Shown: positions 25,921 to 35,268, numbered from the stretch's first letter. The stretch: 64,000 nt of DNA from Roseiarcus sp963835955 (GCA_963835955.1 CAWIHZ010000004.1:424899-488898), one strand, 5' to 3'. A program made the numbers and translations. The notes: generated from the sequence alone by a model not told the origin.

Positions 25921-26382
25921 TTAGCCGGACGCGCTGCGCCCCGAAGCCCGATGGGCGTTCATGCCTTCGCGAGCAAGCTCGTCGGCGCGCTCATTGTGTT
26001 CGTCGCCGGCGTGGCCTCGGACCCAAAGCCAATCGACTTCGTGCCGCTCGGCCGCAGCATCGAGGCGGCGCCAGAGGTCCTCGTTCTTGACCGGCTTTTT
26101 GTCGGCCGTGCGCCAGCCGTTGCGCTTCCAGCCGTCGATCCAGCCGGTGACGCCGCCGCGCAGATACTGGGAATCCGTGTGCAGGCTGACCGCGCAGGGG
26201 CGTTTCAACGATTCGAGCGCGGCAATCGCCGCCGTCAGCTCCATGCGATTGTTGGTTGTCAGCGCTTCGCCGCCCTTCAGCTCCTTTTCGTGCGCGCCGT
26301 AGCGCAGGACAGCGCCCCAGCCGCCGGGGCCCGGGTTGCCCGAACAGGCGCCGTCGGTCCAGATCGAGACCCGCCGATTCAC
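25921..26382 (-). CDS. rnhA: Ribonuclease HI
   Basis: 153-residue RNase HI, which cuts the RNA strand of RNA-DNA hybrids. The four catalytic acids are present: Asp10 (WTDGACSGNPGPGG), Glu48 (NRMELTAA), Asp70 (HTDSQYL) and Asp134 (ERADELA), plus the conserved His124 (VRGHAG). The basic protrusion IDGWKRNGWRTADKKPVKN is kept. The length is standard. Its start overlaps the end of thrB by four bases, so the two are translated together, as in many rhizobia. Confidence 0.96.
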   Translation of the reverse strand: MNRRVSIWTDGACSGNPGPGGWGAVLRYGAHEKELKGGEALTTNNRMELTAAIAALESLKRPCAVSLHTDSQYLRGGVTGWIDGWKRNGWRTADKKPVKNEDLWRRLDAAAERHEVDWLWVRGHAGDEHNERADELAREGMNAHRASGRSASG

Positions 26383-27344
26383 TGCGTCATCCCGTAATCG
26401 ACGGCCGATTTCACCCGTTGGTGGAAGCGCAGCTTGTCGCGATATTCGAGCGGATTCTTCGGCGCCACCTTGGCGCCCGGCGGCACGTTGAGCCAGTCGA
26501 CGAGCCTCGTCAGCATGAAACGGAGAGCCGCGCCGCGCGCGAGGACCGGAAGCGCCTCGACCTCGGCTGCGCCGAGCGAGCGCACGCGCTCGTATCCCGA
26601 GATCATCGCCCGGCCCTTGGAGACGTTAAACGCGTTGTCGGGCTCGAAACACCACGCGGTGAGGCAAATCGCCAGATCGTACGCGAGCGCGTCGTTGCAG
26701 GCGAAATAGAAATCGATGAGCCCGGAGAGCTTTTCGCCGAGAAAGAACACATTGTCGGTGAAAAGATCCGCGTGTATGACCCCGCGCGGCAGCCCGTTGG
26801 GCCAATGAGCCTGCAGGAAGTTCAGCTCCGCCGCGCTCTCCTCGCGCAGCCGAGGCGCGATTTCGTTGGCGCGCGACTGGGCGGCTTGCAGGAGCGGCGG
26901 CCAGCCTTCGAGCGACAGGGCGTTGGCGCGCTGCAGCCCAAAATCGGCTCCGGCCAGGTGCATGTGGGCCAGCGCCTCGCCGACTTCGGCGCAGTGACGA
27001 ACGCTCGGGCGGCGGATCCAGAGGCCGTCGAGAAAGGTCACGATCGCCGCTGGACGGTCGGCGAGCCGGCCGAGCGCCTCGCCGGCGCGGTTGCGCACCG
27101 GCTGCGGGCAGATGACGCCGCGCTGCGCCAGATGCTCCATCAATCCGATGAAAAACGGCAGGTCGGCGGCCTTCACCCGCCTCTCGTAGAGCGTGAGAAT
27201 GTACTCATTCCTGGTCGTGCGCAGCAGGAAATTGGAATTCTCGACCCCTTCCGCGATGCCCTTGAACGAGATCACGTCGCCAATGTTGTAAAGAGCGATA
27301 AAGTCGTTCAACGCTTCGTCCGAAACTTCTGTATAGACAGCCAT
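26379..27344 (-). CDS. thrB: Homoserine kinase type II
   Basis: 321-residue homoserine kinase of the aminoglycoside-phosphotransferase fold, making O-phosphohomoserine for threonine. Recognised by the N-terminus MAVYTEVSDEALNDFIALYN, the IAEGVENSNFLL loop, the catalytic GVIHADLFTDNVFF and the metal-binding GLIDFYFACNDALAYDLAI. The start at 27344 is the family start; longer in-frame versions have no homology-like pattern. In many relatives ispH, thrB and rnhA form one operon; here ispH lies 6 kb away, so the operon has been split. Confidence 0.93.
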   Translation of the reverse strand: MAVYTEVSDEALNDFIALYNIGDVISFKGIAEGVENSNFLLRTTRNEYILTLYERRVKAADLPFFIGLMEHLAQRGVICPQPVRNRAGEALGRLADRPAAIVTFLDGLWIRRPSVRHCAEVGEALAHMHLAGADFGLQRANALSLEGWPPLLQAAQSRANEIAPRLREESAAELNFLQAHWPNGLPRGVIHADLFTDNVFFLGEKLSGLIDFYFACNDALAYDLAICLTAWCFEPDNAFNVSKGRAMISGYERVRSLGAAEVEALPVLARGAALRFMLTRLVDWLNVPPGAKVAPKNPLEYRDKLRFHQRVKSAVDYGMTQ

Positions 27345-27726
27345 GTCTCGTTCGCTAAGCCGGCGGGAAGGGGTGAGTCGGGAATGATCCCGCTTAGTCG
27401 CGCCCGGTGGACTGGTCAATCTCCGCTCCTTATCGCGAACGGCCCAAGTCCAATCGGACCGCGCGCGGTTCATCTTCTGGGAGTCCAACATCGAGAACCG
27501 CCTCCATCGATCGCGCATGCACTCGAAAAGCGCGCGCGCCGATCGCCAACCTCGATCAACGGAGTCCGCGTGACCGCGATTGTCGATCGCAACGCGCCCG
27601 AATTGGTGTGCCAATCGTCACAATTCCTGGTTATTGGCATCCGCTGGGAATCGGTTATTCAGTCCCGCGGCCGCAGGCGCCACGGCGTCGCGAACGCCGG
27701 CGGTGACGGCTTGAGGGCTCCATTCG
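27345..27726. other. Divergent promoter region of thrB and ugd
   Basis: 382 bases between divergent genes. No small gene, clear operator or terminator is seen. Confidence 0.45.
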
Positions 27727-29046
27727 ATGCGTATTGTGATGATCGGCGCTGGCTATGTTGGACTCGTTTCGGCGGCTTGCCTGGCCGACTTCGGTCACGA
27801 GGTCGTCTGCGTGGAAGTGGACGAGAGCAAGGTTGCGTCTCTGCGCAATGGCCATGTCCCGATCTACGAACCCGGGCTCAACGAATTGGTCATCGCCAAT
27901 CGCGGCGCCGGGCGGCTATCGTTCACGACCAGCCTGAAGGAGGCGGCCCGCGGCGCGAAGGCGATCTTCATCGCGGTCGGGACGCCGGCGCTCGCCGAAG
28001 TCGGCTCGGCCGACATGCGCCAAGTTTACGACGCCGCGCGCGAGATCGCCGAGATCATTGAGGACTTCACCGTCATCGTCGTCAAGTCGACCGTCCCGAT
28101 CGGCGCCGGCGACGAGGTCGAGCGCGTCATCGCCAAGCGCGCGCCGTCGGACCGCTACGCGGTCGTTTCCAATCCGGAGTTCCTGCGCGAAGGCGCGGCG
28201 ATCGAGGACTTCAAACGGCCCGACCGCGTCGTCGTCGGCGTCGAGGACGGCCGAGCGCGGGCGGTGATGAGCGAAATCTACCAGCCGATCGCCCGCAACG
28301 GCGGCCCGATTGTCTACACGTCGCGCCGCAGCTCGGAGATGATCAAATACGCCGCCAACGTGTTCCTGGCGATGAAGTTGACGTTCATCAACGAGATCGC
28401 CGACCTCTGCGAGCAGCTCGGAGCCGACGTGCTCGACGTCTCGGACGGTATCGGCCTCGACAACCGCATCGGCCGCAAGTTTCTCAATCCCGGCCCGGGC
28501 TTCGGCGGCTCGTGCTTCCCCAAGGACACTCTGGCGCTGACCAAGCTCGCCGCCGACGCTCGCGCGCCGATCCGTCTTGTCGAGACGCTGGTCGACGTCA
28601 ACGACAAGCGCAAACTGGCCATGGCGGCGAAGGTTGTCACGGCCTGCGGCGGCTCGGTGGCGGGAAAGCGGATCGCCGTGCTCGGGCTCACCTACAAGCC
28701 CAGGACCGACGACATGCGCGACGCGCCGAGCCTCGTCATCGTGCCGGAGCTGCAGGCTGCGGGCGCTCGGATCGTCGCCTATGACCCGGAGGGCGTCCGG
28801 ATCGCGAAAGCCGCGCTTCCGGGCGTCGAGTTCGCCGAGAGCGCCTACGCCTGCCTCAAGGGCGCCGATGCGGCGGTCATCATCACCGAATGGGACGAGT
28901 TCCGCGCCCTCGATCTCGCGCGCGTCAAGGCTGCGCTCGCCGAGCCAATCGTGGTCGACCTGCGCAACATTTATCCGATCAAGACCATGAAGGCGCTGGG
29001 GTTTCGTTACGTCTGCGTCGGCCGCGGATACGGCGGCGAGGGCTGA
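27727..29046 (+). CDS. ugd: UDP-glucose 6-dehydrogenase
   Basis: 439-residue UDP-glucose/GDP-mannose dehydrogenase that oxidises UDP-glucose to UDP-glucuronate with two NAD+. The NAD-binding motif MIGAGYVGLVSAACLA is at residues 5-20. The catalytic cysteine is Cys263 in NPGPGFGGSCFPKD; Lys207 (EMIKYAANVFLA) and Asp267 are in place. The C-terminal UDP-binding domain has LGLTYKPRTDDMRDAPS. The product feeds exopolysaccharide or lipopolysaccharide synthesis, in keeping with the glycosyltransferase gene downstream. The start follows directly on a possible GGGCTCC site; a better ribosome binding site is not seen. Confidence 0.95.
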   Translation: MRIVMIGAGYVGLVSAACLADFGHEVVCVEVDESKVASLRNGHVPIYEPGLNELVIANRGAGRLSFTTSLKEAARGAKAIFIAVGTPALAEVGSADMRQVYDAAREIAEIIEDFTVIVVKSTVPIGAGDEVERVIAKRAPSDRYAVVSNPEFLREGAAIEDFKRPDRVVVGVEDGRARAVMSEIYQPIARNGGPIVYTSRRSSEMIKYAANVFLAMKLTFINEIADLCEQLGADVLDVSDGIGLDNRIGRKFLNPGPGFGGSCFPKDTLALTKLAADARAPIRLVETLVDVNDKRKLAMAAKVVTACGGSVAGKRIAVLGLTYKPRTDDMRDAPSLVIVPELQAAGARIVAYDPEGVRIAKAALPGVEFAESAYACLKGADAAVIITEWDEFRALDLARVKAALAEPIVVDLRNIYPIKTMKALGFRYVCVGRGYGGEG

Positions 29047-29758
29047 GACGAAGTCCCTTCGGTCTCCGCGCCGGCTTTGGCCATGAAGCGTCAGTTCCTT
29101 CAGGGACGCAATCTTTTCAATGGGTCAGGCGCCAGATATTGCAACGCGGCAACTCTCATGCCGACCGGACGTTCGCGGCGGCGATGTGATGGCCCAGGCC
29201 TTGGCGGTCGTACGCCGGCCGCTCCGACCGAAAGGAAAGCTTTGCAAGGCACGGGGAAGCAAAGGAAAGCCATGGGGAAGAAAACGAAAGCCAAAGGGGA
29301 AGGAAAAGCAAATTAAAGGGAAGGAAACGAAAGGATTATCCTTCCGCGAATCTTGATTTTTCAATGGGTTGGGCGGATTCGCAAACGAAAAAACTTTTCG
29401 GTGCCGGCGCTCTTGACTGTCCGTCGGGCCTTGAAGAATTATCGCGTAGAAGCGCCGAGAAGCTTCGGGTTGCGCGGATAAATTCGGACATAACTGCTTT
29501 CCGGGCGTCCTGTTCGTCAAAGCCAGCATAACACCCATTTCCGATTCTCTGAAGCATAAATATTTAAGTAGTTGAAAAGTCTTAGTAATATGAAACACCG
29601 TGGTTGGCTTCCGACGGGATTTCCGATATCAGGGCTGCGGCGATCGGGATTCGTGTTAGGCCTGCGCGCCGCCTGCGAATTGAGCGGGTTGCCTTCGGCG
29701 CGGGCGCCATCCATGAACGTCCCGCCGAACCTCCCGATCAAGCCAACGAAGGGTCAGC
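29047..29758. other. Long intergenic region with purine-rich tract
   Basis: 712 bases without a supported gene. From about 29228 to 29337 the plus strand is almost pure purine, made of irregular AAGGAAAGC and GGGGAAG words. A short frame through it (29077-29316) would encode a Lys-rich tail, but its codons simply reflect the tract. The right part (about 29370-29600) is AT-richer. It separates ugd from the glycosyltransferase and could hold a promoter or a small RNA. Confidence 0.5.
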
Positions 29759-31003
29759 ATGCCGCCGCCGCATCAAAACCGGTCCTGTGTCATTGTTGTC
29801 GAGAACCTGCCGGTTCCTTTCGATCGCCGGGTCTGGCAGCAGGCCCAGGCGCTCAACCGCGCCGGATGGCGGGTCTCGGTGATCTGTCCCTCGAACGCAG
29901 ACTTCCCGGCGAAATTCGAAGTTATTGACGATATTGCGATCTACCGGCACTCCCTGCCGCGCGAAGGGCGCGGGGCGGCGGCCTATTTTCGGGAATATGG
30001 CGCTGCGCTCTTCGAAGAATTCCGGCTTCTGATCAAGGTTCATCGGGAGCGCGGCTTTTCGATCATCCAGGGCTGCAACCCGCCGGATCTCATATTTCTG
30101 GCCGCGGCGCCGTTCAGGCTGCTGGGCAAGCGGTTCATTTTCGACCAGCACGACGTCGGGCCCGAATTGTTCGTGGTCAAATATGGCAACAAGGGCTTCC
30201 TCCATCGCGCGCTGTTGGTTTTCGAGCGCATGAGTTACGCAATGGCCGATTTCGTCATTACCGCCAATGCGACCTTCAAGGCCATCGCGGTGAGCCGTGG
30301 CGGCAAGGCGCCTTCGAAAGTGGAGGTCGTCTACGGCGTCCCCGACCGCAAGCGCATCTATCGCGTCGAGCCCGAGCCCGGCTTGCGCGGAGGCCGCAAA
30401 TACCTGCTCGGCTATATCGGGATCATCGCCGAGCAGGACGGGGTCGATCATCTCGTCCGGGCGGTCGCCGAACTCGTCCACGCCAGGGGGTTTCGCGACT
30501 TTCGCGCCGTGGTCGTCGGCGCCGGGCCGACGCTGGATTCGGTTCGCGCGCTGGCGGATGCGCTTGGCGTCGGCGAATTCATTCTCTTCACCGGCTTCCT
30601 GAGCGGCGAAAACCTGCTTGCGCATATCAGCGCGTTCGACATCGGCGTCATTCCTGACCCGTTCAACGAGGCCAACGACGTGATGAGTATGAACAAGGTG
30701 TTCGAATATTGCGCGCTCGGCATCGCCACCGCCTGCTATCCGCTCAGGGAGACCAAGCGGCTGCTGGGCGGGGCGGGGGTCTACGCGCCGACGCTCGATC
30801 CGGCCGGGCTCGCCGACGCCTGCCTGAGCCTGATGCAGGACGATTCCCTGCGGGCGCGTTGCGCGGCGGAGGCGGCCAGACACTCGGCGGAGACGTTCGT
30901 CTGGGAGAACGAGGCGCGCAAATATGTCGCGACATATGAGCGCGCGCTGGCGACGATGAGCGGCGGCGGCGCGAAACACGCGGACGCAAAGGCGGTCTCG
31001 TAG
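29759..31003 (+). CDS. Glycosyltransferase family 4 protein
   Basis: 414-residue GT-B glycosyltransferase with two Rossmann domains. The N-terminal domain has VVENLPVPFDRRVWQQAQAL (the donor-side glycine loop is replaced by FDRRVW, as in many GT4 proteins) and FDQHDVGPELF. The C-terminal GT4 domain has LGYIGIIAEQDGVDHLVRA, VVVGAGPTLDSV and the nucleotide-sugar motif PDPFNEANDVMSMNKVFEYCA. It probably adds a sugar to a lipid-linked surface polysaccharide intermediate. The ATG has GAAGGG just upstream. Location after ugd suggests a shared surface-polysaccharide role (inference). Confidence 0.9.
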   Translation: MPPPHQNRSCVIVVENLPVPFDRRVWQQAQALNRAGWRVSVICPSNADFPAKFEVIDDIAIYRHSLPREGRGAAAYFREYGAALFEEFRLLIKVHRERGFSIIQGCNPPDLIFLAAAPFRLLGKRFIFDQHDVGPELFVVKYGNKGFLHRALLVFERMSYAMADFVITANATFKAIAVSRGGKAPSKVEVVYGVPDRKRIYRVEPEPGLRGGRKYLLGYIGIIAEQDGVDHLVRAVAELVHARGFRDFRAVVVGAGPTLDSVRALADALGVGEFILFTGFLSGENLLAHISAFDIGVIPDPFNEANDVMSMNKVFEYCALGIATACYPLRETKRLLGGAGVYAPTLDPAGLADACLSLMQDDSLRARCAAEAARHSAETFVWENEARKYVATYERALATMSGGGAKHADAKAVS

Positions 31004-31155
31004 GCTCCTGAAAAGGGTAACTTCGGACTCGATTTGAGCCGGGAGCTTGATGCGATTCTACGAAATCGCCTCGGCTTTGAGGTGAAGCTTCGGAACCCTC
31101 CCAACTCGACGCCGCGCCGAGCGGAGCTAGAACCACGGCCGGAGATATTCAACGA

Positions 31156-32055
31156 ATGGCTTTCGGGGCGGCTTGGGTTCCGGTCACGCTTCTCGCTTCG
31201 AGCGCGCAGACTTTGCGCAACGCGATGCAGCGCGAACTGATCGGCGCGCTCGGGGCTGTCGGCGCGGCGCAGGTGCGGTTTCTGTTCGGCCTGCCATTCG
31301 CGATCGTGTTCTTCGTGGGGATCTTGTCGGTATCGGGCCTTCACGCGCCGCCGCTGACCTTGGCCAATCTCGCCTGGACCGCCTTTGGCGCGCTGTCCCA
31401 GGTGATCGCGACCGCGATGATGCTGGCGGCCATGCGCACCCGCAGCTTCGTCGTCACGGTCGCTTACACCAAGACCGAGCCGGCGCAGATCGCGCTGTTC
31501 GGCCTCGTCGCGCTCAACGACCCGCCGACCGCCGCGTTGATCGCGGCGATCGCGCTCGCGACCGCCGGCGTTGCGCTGATGACGGTCCGAAGCGCGAAAG
31601 ACTTCACCCGCGACTGGCGCTCGGCCGCGCTCGGCATCGCCTCCGCGACCTTCTTCGCCTTCGCGGCGATCGGCTTCCGAGCCGCCGTGATCGGCGTCGC
31701 CAGCCCCTCGCGCGCGCTCTCGGCCTCGCTGATCCTGGTGTCGGGGCTGACGATCCAGTCTTCGACGCTGGCGCTCTATCTCGCTCTCTTCGACCGCGCC
31801 GGCGCGCTGGCGATTCTGCACGCCTGGCGCTCCTCGCTGTTCGCCGGCTTCATGGGCGCGCTCGCCTCGCAGCTCTGGTTCATCGCCTTCGCGCTGACCG
31901 ACGCCGCGCGGGTGCGCACGCTGGCGCTGATCGAGGTTCCGCTCGCTCAAGTCGTGTCGCTGAGACTGTTCCGCGAGCCGCCGACGCCGCGCGAAGGGAT
32001 CGGCATGGCGCTGATCGTCGCCGCCGCGGGAATTCTGATCTGGGCGAGCGGGTGA
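31156..32055 (+). CDS. EamA/DMT family transporter
   Basis: 299-residue protein of the drug/metabolite transporter superfamily with ten predicted membrane helices in two EamA repeats (residues about 5-130 and 150-295). The substrate is unknown; EamA proteins export amino acids or other metabolites. Internal signs are QRELIGALGAVGAAQVRFLF and, in the second half, ARVRTLALIEVPLAQVVSLR and the closing GMALIVAAAGILIW. The start at 31156 follows GGCCGGAGAT. It stands alone between the glycosyltransferase and a small GTG-start gene. Confidence 0.85.
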   Translation: MAFGAAWVPVTLLASSAQTLRNAMQRELIGALGAVGAAQVRFLFGLPFAIVFFVGILSVSGLHAPPLTLANLAWTAFGALSQVIATAMMLAAMRTRSFVVTVAYTKTEPAQIALFGLVALNDPPTAALIAAIALATAGVALMTVRSAKDFTRDWRSAALGIASATFFAFAAIGFRAAVIGVASPSRALSASLILVSGLTIQSSTLALYLALFDRAGALAILHAWRSSLFAGFMGALASQLWFIAFALTDAARVRTLALIEVPLAQVVSLRLFREPPTPREGIGMALIVAAAGILIWASG

Positions 32056-32144
32056 GGCGGTGAAAGGGGTCAAATTCGCAGCCGCTCGAAGTGAGTGTTT
32101 CTTGATCTCACCTTCATGTAGGCTGGCGTCGGCTGGAGGTCGCG

Positions 32145-32471
32145 GTGCGAGGATTTTTTTCGGGGATGTGGGCAGCCATACGGGCAGCGGTTAAAGCGCA
32201 GGAAACCAAGAAGGCGCGCGAAGCTGAACGGGTTCGCGCCGCTTCAACCGCGCCTGTCGGTGACGGTTCTCCATCGGCTGAAGATGAAGCCCTAAATGCC
32301 GTAACCAAACAGGCGGTGCTGCTGAACGCCCAATGCAAGTGGGCTGACAACTATTTAAAAGATAGTCACAGCACCGACCCAGGAACTTGCAGCTATGGCA
32401 AAGCCAAGTTGGAGGAAACAATAAATCGGTCCTTGGCGACTGCTCAAGCAACCGGAGATGGCTTTTACTGA
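32145..32471 (+). CDS. Small hypothetical protein (GTG start)
   Basis: 108 residues. The GTG at 32145 is supported by GGAGG six bases upstream. The product starts with a short hydrophobic/aromatic stretch (FFSGMWAAIRAAV), then a charged helix (KAQETKKAREAERVRAAS) and an alpha-helical tail with two Cys. No family is recognised. It lies 266 bases before the HEPN-like gene on the same strand, and both have lower GC than the core genes. Confidence 0.55.
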   Translation: MRGFFSGMWAAIRAAVKAQETKKAREAERVRAASTAPVGDGSPSAEDEALNAVTKQAVLLNAQCKWADNYLKDSHSTDPGTCSYGKAKLEETINRSLATAQATGDGFY

Positions 32472-32737
32472 AGCGCAATGCTCGATTCGATCGCTAATTT
32501 GTTAAGCGGGGCAGGGCAGTTTGCGTTAGCCGAAAATGGGATAGAATTTATAGAGGTTGATTTTATTAACGTACGTGCAAAAACACTATTGTGGGATGAG
32601 AGGAAGAAGGGGATTTCAACGTTATAATCGACGTTAGTGGGTTATGGCCTGCGAAACCCTTCGACAAGCAGAAGAGAGGGCGGCGGTTTGAGCGTGGCGG
32701 GCCGTGACGCGATCCGCTGTGCCGGAAGTGAGAATAG

Positions 32738-33517
32738 ATGGCAAGAGTGGGACGTCGATCGACGCTCAGTCAAGCAGTCGCCGTTGAGCGTATCGACAAG
32801 ATGACGGCGGCGATTGTGGAGGACGTTGAAATCGCGATTCTGCTGCGCTCGGCGCTTGAGGCCGGCAATGACGTCATACACGAAATTCGGGGTGGGAAGC
32901 CGGCGCTCAATTTCTATGGTGCGCACTGCTATGAGGCCATTCGCCTCGGCTTGATTGTGAGTTTGGCGCTGGCTCTGGCAAAACTCTTTGATCCCACGAG
33001 ACTTTACGACTTTCGAGCGAAGAAGAAGCGACGAGACAAGGGTCCGAACGACAGCGATGTCATATCAATTCCGCTTCTCGCCCGATTGTTGAAGCAGCGG
33101 AGATGCCGCTCGGTGCCAAGCAGACGTGCGCGCAACTGGACGCCTCAACTTGCCGGTATGGAGGCCTACAACGAAGCTTCAGCGCTCCGCGCATTGGACG
33201 CGGCGGTTAGTGCGTACGGTGCCTTTCGACGCGAACATAAGGGGCGCTGGGCAACGAACGTCCTGCGGAAGTTTCGTAACCACAAACTTGCACATAGCCT
33301 CTTGGATAAGCCGTTGGCGCGGCCTCCTCGTTTCGAGGATTTGTTTCTCCTGTTGGACGTCGCAGCCGAAGTCGCGGCGAACGTGCGATTTGCCGTTCTC
33401 GGCCAGTGGTGGAACGTCGAGGACACGCGCCAAGAGCGGCATCGGCAAACATGGCGTTTTGGCGGCCAGCGATTAAGGGGGCAATTGAAGCAGAAGCCGT
33501 TAGAGTTGACTGATTGA
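32738..33517 (+). CDS. AbiU2/HEPN-like protein, possible abortive-infection RNase
   Basis: 259 mostly helical residues. The motif R180-N-H-K-L-A-H186 (in LRKFRNHKLAHSLLDKP) fits the catalytic Rx4-6H of HEPN RNases, and the flow from NFYGAHCYEAIRLGLIVSLALALAKLFDP to the motif and then FEDLFLLLDVAAEVA resembles AbiU2-type HEPN proteins of phage-defence systems. The ATG follows GGAAGTGAG. No partner antitoxin or nucleotidyltransferase is adjacent. The base composition is less GC-rich than that of flanking ispH, suggesting transfer. Other housekeeping roles for a HEPN fold cannot be excluded. Confidence 0.6.
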   Translation: MARVGRRSTLSQAVAVERIDKMTAAIVEDVEIAILLRSALEAGNDVIHEIRGGKPALNFYGAHCYEAIRLGLIVSLALALAKLFDPTRLYDFRAKKKRRDKGPNDSDVISIPLLARLLKQRRCRSVPSRRARNWTPQLAGMEAYNEASALRALDAAVSAYGAFRREHKGRWATNVLRKFRNHKLAHSLLDKPLARPPRFEDLFLLLDVAAEVAANVRFAVLGQWWNVEDTRQERHRQTWRFGGQRLRGQLKQKPLELTD

Positions 33518-33524
33518 CGCAGCG

Positions 33525-34487
33525 TCATCCCGCCTCGCGCAATCCGCGCGGCAACGGGAAGGTGACCAACTCGCTCGCCGTCGTCAGGGTCTCGAGCGCG
33601 ACCGCGTAACGCTCGCCCAGCGCCTCGACGATGCGCTCGACCAGCGCCTCCGGGGCCGAAGCGCCGGCGGTGATCGCGACCGAACCCACGCCCGCGAGCG
33701 GCGCCCAGTCGATCGCGCCCGCGTCGGGAACGAGCTGCGCCGCGCATCCTTCGCGCTCGGCGACCTCGCGCAGCCGCTGGGAATTGGACGAATTGGCCGC
33801 GCCGACCACGATCACCGCCTCGACCTGGCGAGCGGCGGCCTTGACCGCCTGCTGGCGGTTGGTGGTCGCATAGCAGATGTCCTCCAGCGGCGGGGCATGG
33901 ATCGCCGGGAAGCGGCGCTTCAGCGCGGCGACGATCTCGCGCGTGTCGTCGACCGAGAGCGTCGTCTGGGTCACATAGGCGATCTCCGCGCCGTCGCTCG
34001 CGGGAAGCGCCTCGACCTCGTCGATCGAACTCACCAGCGTCACCGCGCCCGGCGGCAATTGTCCCATCGTGCCGATCACCTCGGGGTGCCCGACATGGCC
34101 GATCAGAATGATCCGCCGGCCGCGCTTGAAATGGGCCAGCGCCTCCCGATGCACCTTGGTGACCAGGGGGCAGGTCGCGTCGATGGTGAAGAGATTGCGC
34201 GCGCTCGCCTCCTCCGGCACCGCCTTGGCGACGCCGTGGGCGGAAAAAATCACGGGATGATCTCCCGGCGGCGCCTCGGAAAGTTCATTGATGAAGACGA
34301 CGCCCTTCGCCTTCAGCGCGTCGACGACGCGCCTGTTGTGCACGATCTCGTGCCGCACATAGACCGGCTGCCCGTAGATCTGCAGCGCCCGCTCAACGAT
34401 GTCGATCGCCCTGACCACGCCGGCGCAGAAACCGCGCGGCGCGCAGAGGACGACGCGGAGGCGGGGTTTCGTTGGCGTGGAGGTCAT
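33525..34487 (-). CDS. ispH: 4-hydroxy-3-methylbut-2-enyl diphosphate reductase
   Basis: 320-residue IspH (LytB), the last step of the MEP isoprenoid pathway, giving IPP and DMAPP with a [4Fe-4S] cluster. The three cluster cysteines are in PRGFCAGVVRA (Cys21), IDATCPLVTKVH and EDICYATTNRQ; substrate-binding His and the TNRQ and SSNSQRL motifs are present. I chose the start at 34487 (MTSTPTKPRLRVVL), which gives the family length; the frame stays open a further 130 codons upstream without homology. It is only 7 bases from the convergent HEPN-like gene. Confidence 0.95.
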   Translation of the reverse strand: MTSTPTKPRLRVVLCAPRGFCAGVVRAIDIVERALQIYGQPVYVRHEIVHNRRVVDALKAKGVVFINELSEAPPGDHPVIFSAHGVAKAVPEEASARNLFTIDATCPLVTKVHREALAHFKRGRRIILIGHVGHPEVIGTMGQLPPGAVTLVSSIDEVEALPASDGAEIAYVTQTTLSVDDTREIVAALKRRFPAIHAPPLEDICYATTNRQQAVKAAARQVEAVIVVGAANSSNSQRLREVAEREGCAAQLVPDAGAIDWAPLAGVGSVAITAGASAPEALVERIVEALGERYAVALETLTTASELVTFPLPRGLREAG

Positions 34488-34680
34488 GCGCGGGGTCCGG
34501 GAGCCGAAACGTGACGGTCTTTGCGAGGCCGGGGCGGAGGGAGTCAAGGGCAGGCGGGCCTGGCGACCCAGGAATCCGTCCCGCCGGGCGAAGGAAGAAA
34601 ATAACAATTTGAATATACGCTTTGAAAAGTGGCGGAGCGCCGTCGCCTGAGGCGGCGTCCCCCGAACGGGGAACGGATCG

Positions 34681-34899
34681 ATGGAACTCGTTAGGCAAAT
34701 TGTGGCGACGATCGTCGATGTTTTCGGCTCGCTCGTCGACGCAGCCTTTTCGAGGCCGCCGGTCGGCCTGCTCGTCGTCACCCTTGCGATTCTCGCCGTC
34801 TCGTTGCTGCCTGAGGACAAGCGGGAAAAGGCCAGAATAGCCGCCCTGACCGTGTTCGGGCTGATCGTCGCGGTCAAGATTTTCTGGCCGTGGGACTGA
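34681..34899 (+). CDS. Small two-helix membrane protein
   Basis: 72 residues. Two hydrophobic segments (PVGLLVVTLAILAVSLL and AALTVFGLIVAVKIFW) are joined by a charged loop (PEDKREKARI). The start is preceded by GGGGAACGGATCG. No family is recognised. It is divergent from ispH, with about 190 bases between starts, and 31 bases before a MATE remnant. Confidence 0.55.
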   Translation: MELVRQIVATIVDVFGSLVDAAFSRPPVGLLVVTLAILAVSLLPEDKREKARIAALTVFGLIVAVKIFWPWD

Positions 34900-34929
34900 A
34901 ACGCGATCTCTCGCCGTGACGCGCGGGTC

Positions 34930-35268
34930 TTGCGGCGGACGGCGTCAAGGCGAGACTTGTCGCGCGACAGCGCCGCCTATGTCCTGTTCTATCGCCGCTA
35001 CGGGGTTGGCGCGTGGCTGTTCCTGGCGTGCCTGTTCGTCGCCAATACGGCGTTCAACAACCTCGGCTTTCCGATGCTGACGATAGCGTTCAACTGGGGA
35101 CGCGCGACCCTGGGGACGATTCCCTTCGCGACCTTCGGCGCTCGCTATGGCGGCGTTCAGGGCGGCCTCGTGGGCGTCGCCCTCGGAAGCGCCGCATTCG
35201 GCCTCCTTGCGGTTGGGACGGCCTATGTGGCGACGGCGCGGCTGGCGAAAAGAATGGCGACGGTATGA
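34930..35268 (+). pseudogene. C-terminal remnant of a MATE efflux protein
   Basis: 112 residues. The stretch FVANTAFNNLGFPMLTIAFN followed by GRATLGTIPFATFGARYGG is the characteristic region around the last two or three helices of MATE-family exporters, with GGLVGVALGSAAFG as the final helix. The preceding 300-350 residues (nine or so helices) are missing; the DNA in front codes for the unrelated two-helix protein. No ribosome binding site is seen. It is most likely a decayed gene; a stand-alone function is improbable. Confidence 0.65.

Noticed and set aside
26256..28061. A 601-codon plus-strand frame over rnhA and thrB
   Set aside because: It is antisense to two well-identified genes and lacks domain motifs.
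29077..29316. Lys-rich small protein in the purine tract
   Set aside because: Codons simply mirror the AAGGAAA words; there is no ribosome binding site.
34488..34877. N-terminal extension of ispH
   Set aside because: The 130 extra codons have no IspH-like sequence and overlap a divergent small gene; the family start at 34487 is better.
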